Source of the DNA: CAZCWX01 sp964502465
GTDB taxonomy: Bacteria > Desulfobacterota > Binatia > Bin18
Direction: 5' to 3'
Length of the DNA stretch: 6,034 nt
NCBI GenBank assembly: GCA_964502465.1
Contig: CAZCWX010000465.1
Span: forward strand, 1-6,034
Of the stretch, positions 5,674-6,034 are shown piece after piece; within the stretch, counting starts at the first letter, position 1; the number at the start of each line of letters is the position of its first letter. Made by a program: the position numbers and the translations under genes. The notes under the pieces are model-generated. The model was not told the origin of the DNA, searched no databases, and was given only the letters and a program-made list of their open reading frames with translations.

Positions 5674-6034
5674 CTAAGCTCTCGTTGGTAAAGAGACAGC
5701 GGCGGTCCCGATCACCCAACGCTCTCCGTCGTCATTCTCCAGCCAAATATCACACTCCGCCGAGTGGTCATCATCGTTTTTCTGGGTCACTGCCCCACGC
5801 AGATGGATAGTACGGTCGGGAAGCACCGGGCTACGGAAGGTCGTACCGATGCGTTTGATCATGGCAGCCTGGTTCCAGTCACTAATCATGCGGGCGAGCA
5901 GCCCCATACTCATCACGCCCGGCGCGATCATGCCAGGGAGTCCTTCTGCCCGCGCGCCCTCATCATCAGTAAAGCGCGGGAAATACATACTCGCCGTCCG
6001 CGCATATTGCCGGACCATATCCTTGCTGAGAAAG
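5674..6034 (-). CDS. MaoC-like hot-dog-fold protein, 5' end outside window, catalytic pair apparently missing
   Basis: The C-terminal 119 residues of a MaoC/(R)-hydratase-type hot-dog protein; the reading frame stays open through the right edge (FLSKDMVRQYARTAS), and LSKDMVRQYA matches the usual start of the fold, so the ATG at 6018 is probably internal. Recognisable parts are FTDDEGARAEGLPGMIAPG, then SMGLLARMISDW, the central hot-dog helix region, followed by the strand-rich half (GTTFRSPVLPDRTIHLRGAV and ERWVIGTAAVSL). Active members carry SGDxNPLHxD, where the Asp and His do the hydration/dehydration. The aligned stretch here, ASMYFPRFTD (codons at 5994-5965), has Met and Phe in those places, and IAHG is IAPG. 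The protein is therefore likely a non-catalytic subunit or domain of a heteromeric acyl-CoA/ACP dehydratase, or a thioester-binding protein, with an active partner possibly encoded just upstream. Fold assignment is good; function is uncertain. Confidence 0.75.
   Translation of the reverse strand, partial: FLSKDMVRQYARTASMYFPRFTDDEGARAEGLPGMIAPGVMSMGLLARMISDWNQAAMIKRIGTTFRSPVLPDRTIHLRGAVTQKNDDDHSAECDIWLENDDGERWVIGTAAVSLPTRA

Overview
All recognisable genes in this window lie on the minus strand, so transcription runs from right to left. The encoded envelope proteins (a TolC-type outer-membrane channel, a MlaC-type periplasmic lipid carrier and a two-fold RND transporter of the hopanoid HpnN/MMPL type) point to a diderm (Gram-negative) bacterium. 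Base composition is moderate to slightly GC-rich. The set of genes would fit an uncultured deltaproteobacterial-type lineage, but nothing here fixes the taxon and that placement is a guess.

Layout in the direction of transcription: (1) 6034-5674, the 3' part of a MaoC/hot-dog-fold protein whose 5' end lies outside the window; (2) a 169-base gap (5505-5673); (3) 5504-4113, a TolC-family outer-membrane efflux protein; (4) 18 bases later, 4094-3798, a 98-residue exported protein with a second hydrophobic stretch and two cysteines; (5) a 194-base gap (3604-3797); (6) 3603-3022, a MlaC/Ttg2D/HpnM-type periplasmic carrier; (7) 5 bases later, 3016-152, a 954-residue RND transporter; (8) 40 bases later, 111-1, the first 37 codons of a phosphonopyruvate decarboxylase, cut by the window edge. 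There is no stretch above 300 bases without a gene. No tRNA, rRNA, CRISPR, insertion sequence or convincing intrinsic terminator was seen.

Genes 3 to 7 look like one trans-envelope lipid or amphiphile transport module: an inner-membrane RND pump, a soluble periplasmic carrier, a small exported protein and an outer-membrane channel. The carrier/pump pair has the same order as hpnM-hpnN in hopanoid loci, but no hopanoid-synthesis gene is visible here. The flanking genes, a phosphonopyruvate decarboxylase downstream and a hot-dog-fold acyl-modifying-type protein upstream, raise the idea that the exported molecule is a phosphonate-containing lipid or acylated phosphonate. That link is inference.

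The two longer gaps, ahead of tolC and ahead of mlaC, share an imperfect 42-50 base element centred on the identical ten bases ATTGCACAAT (read on the coding strand). It is a candidate shared regulatory site.
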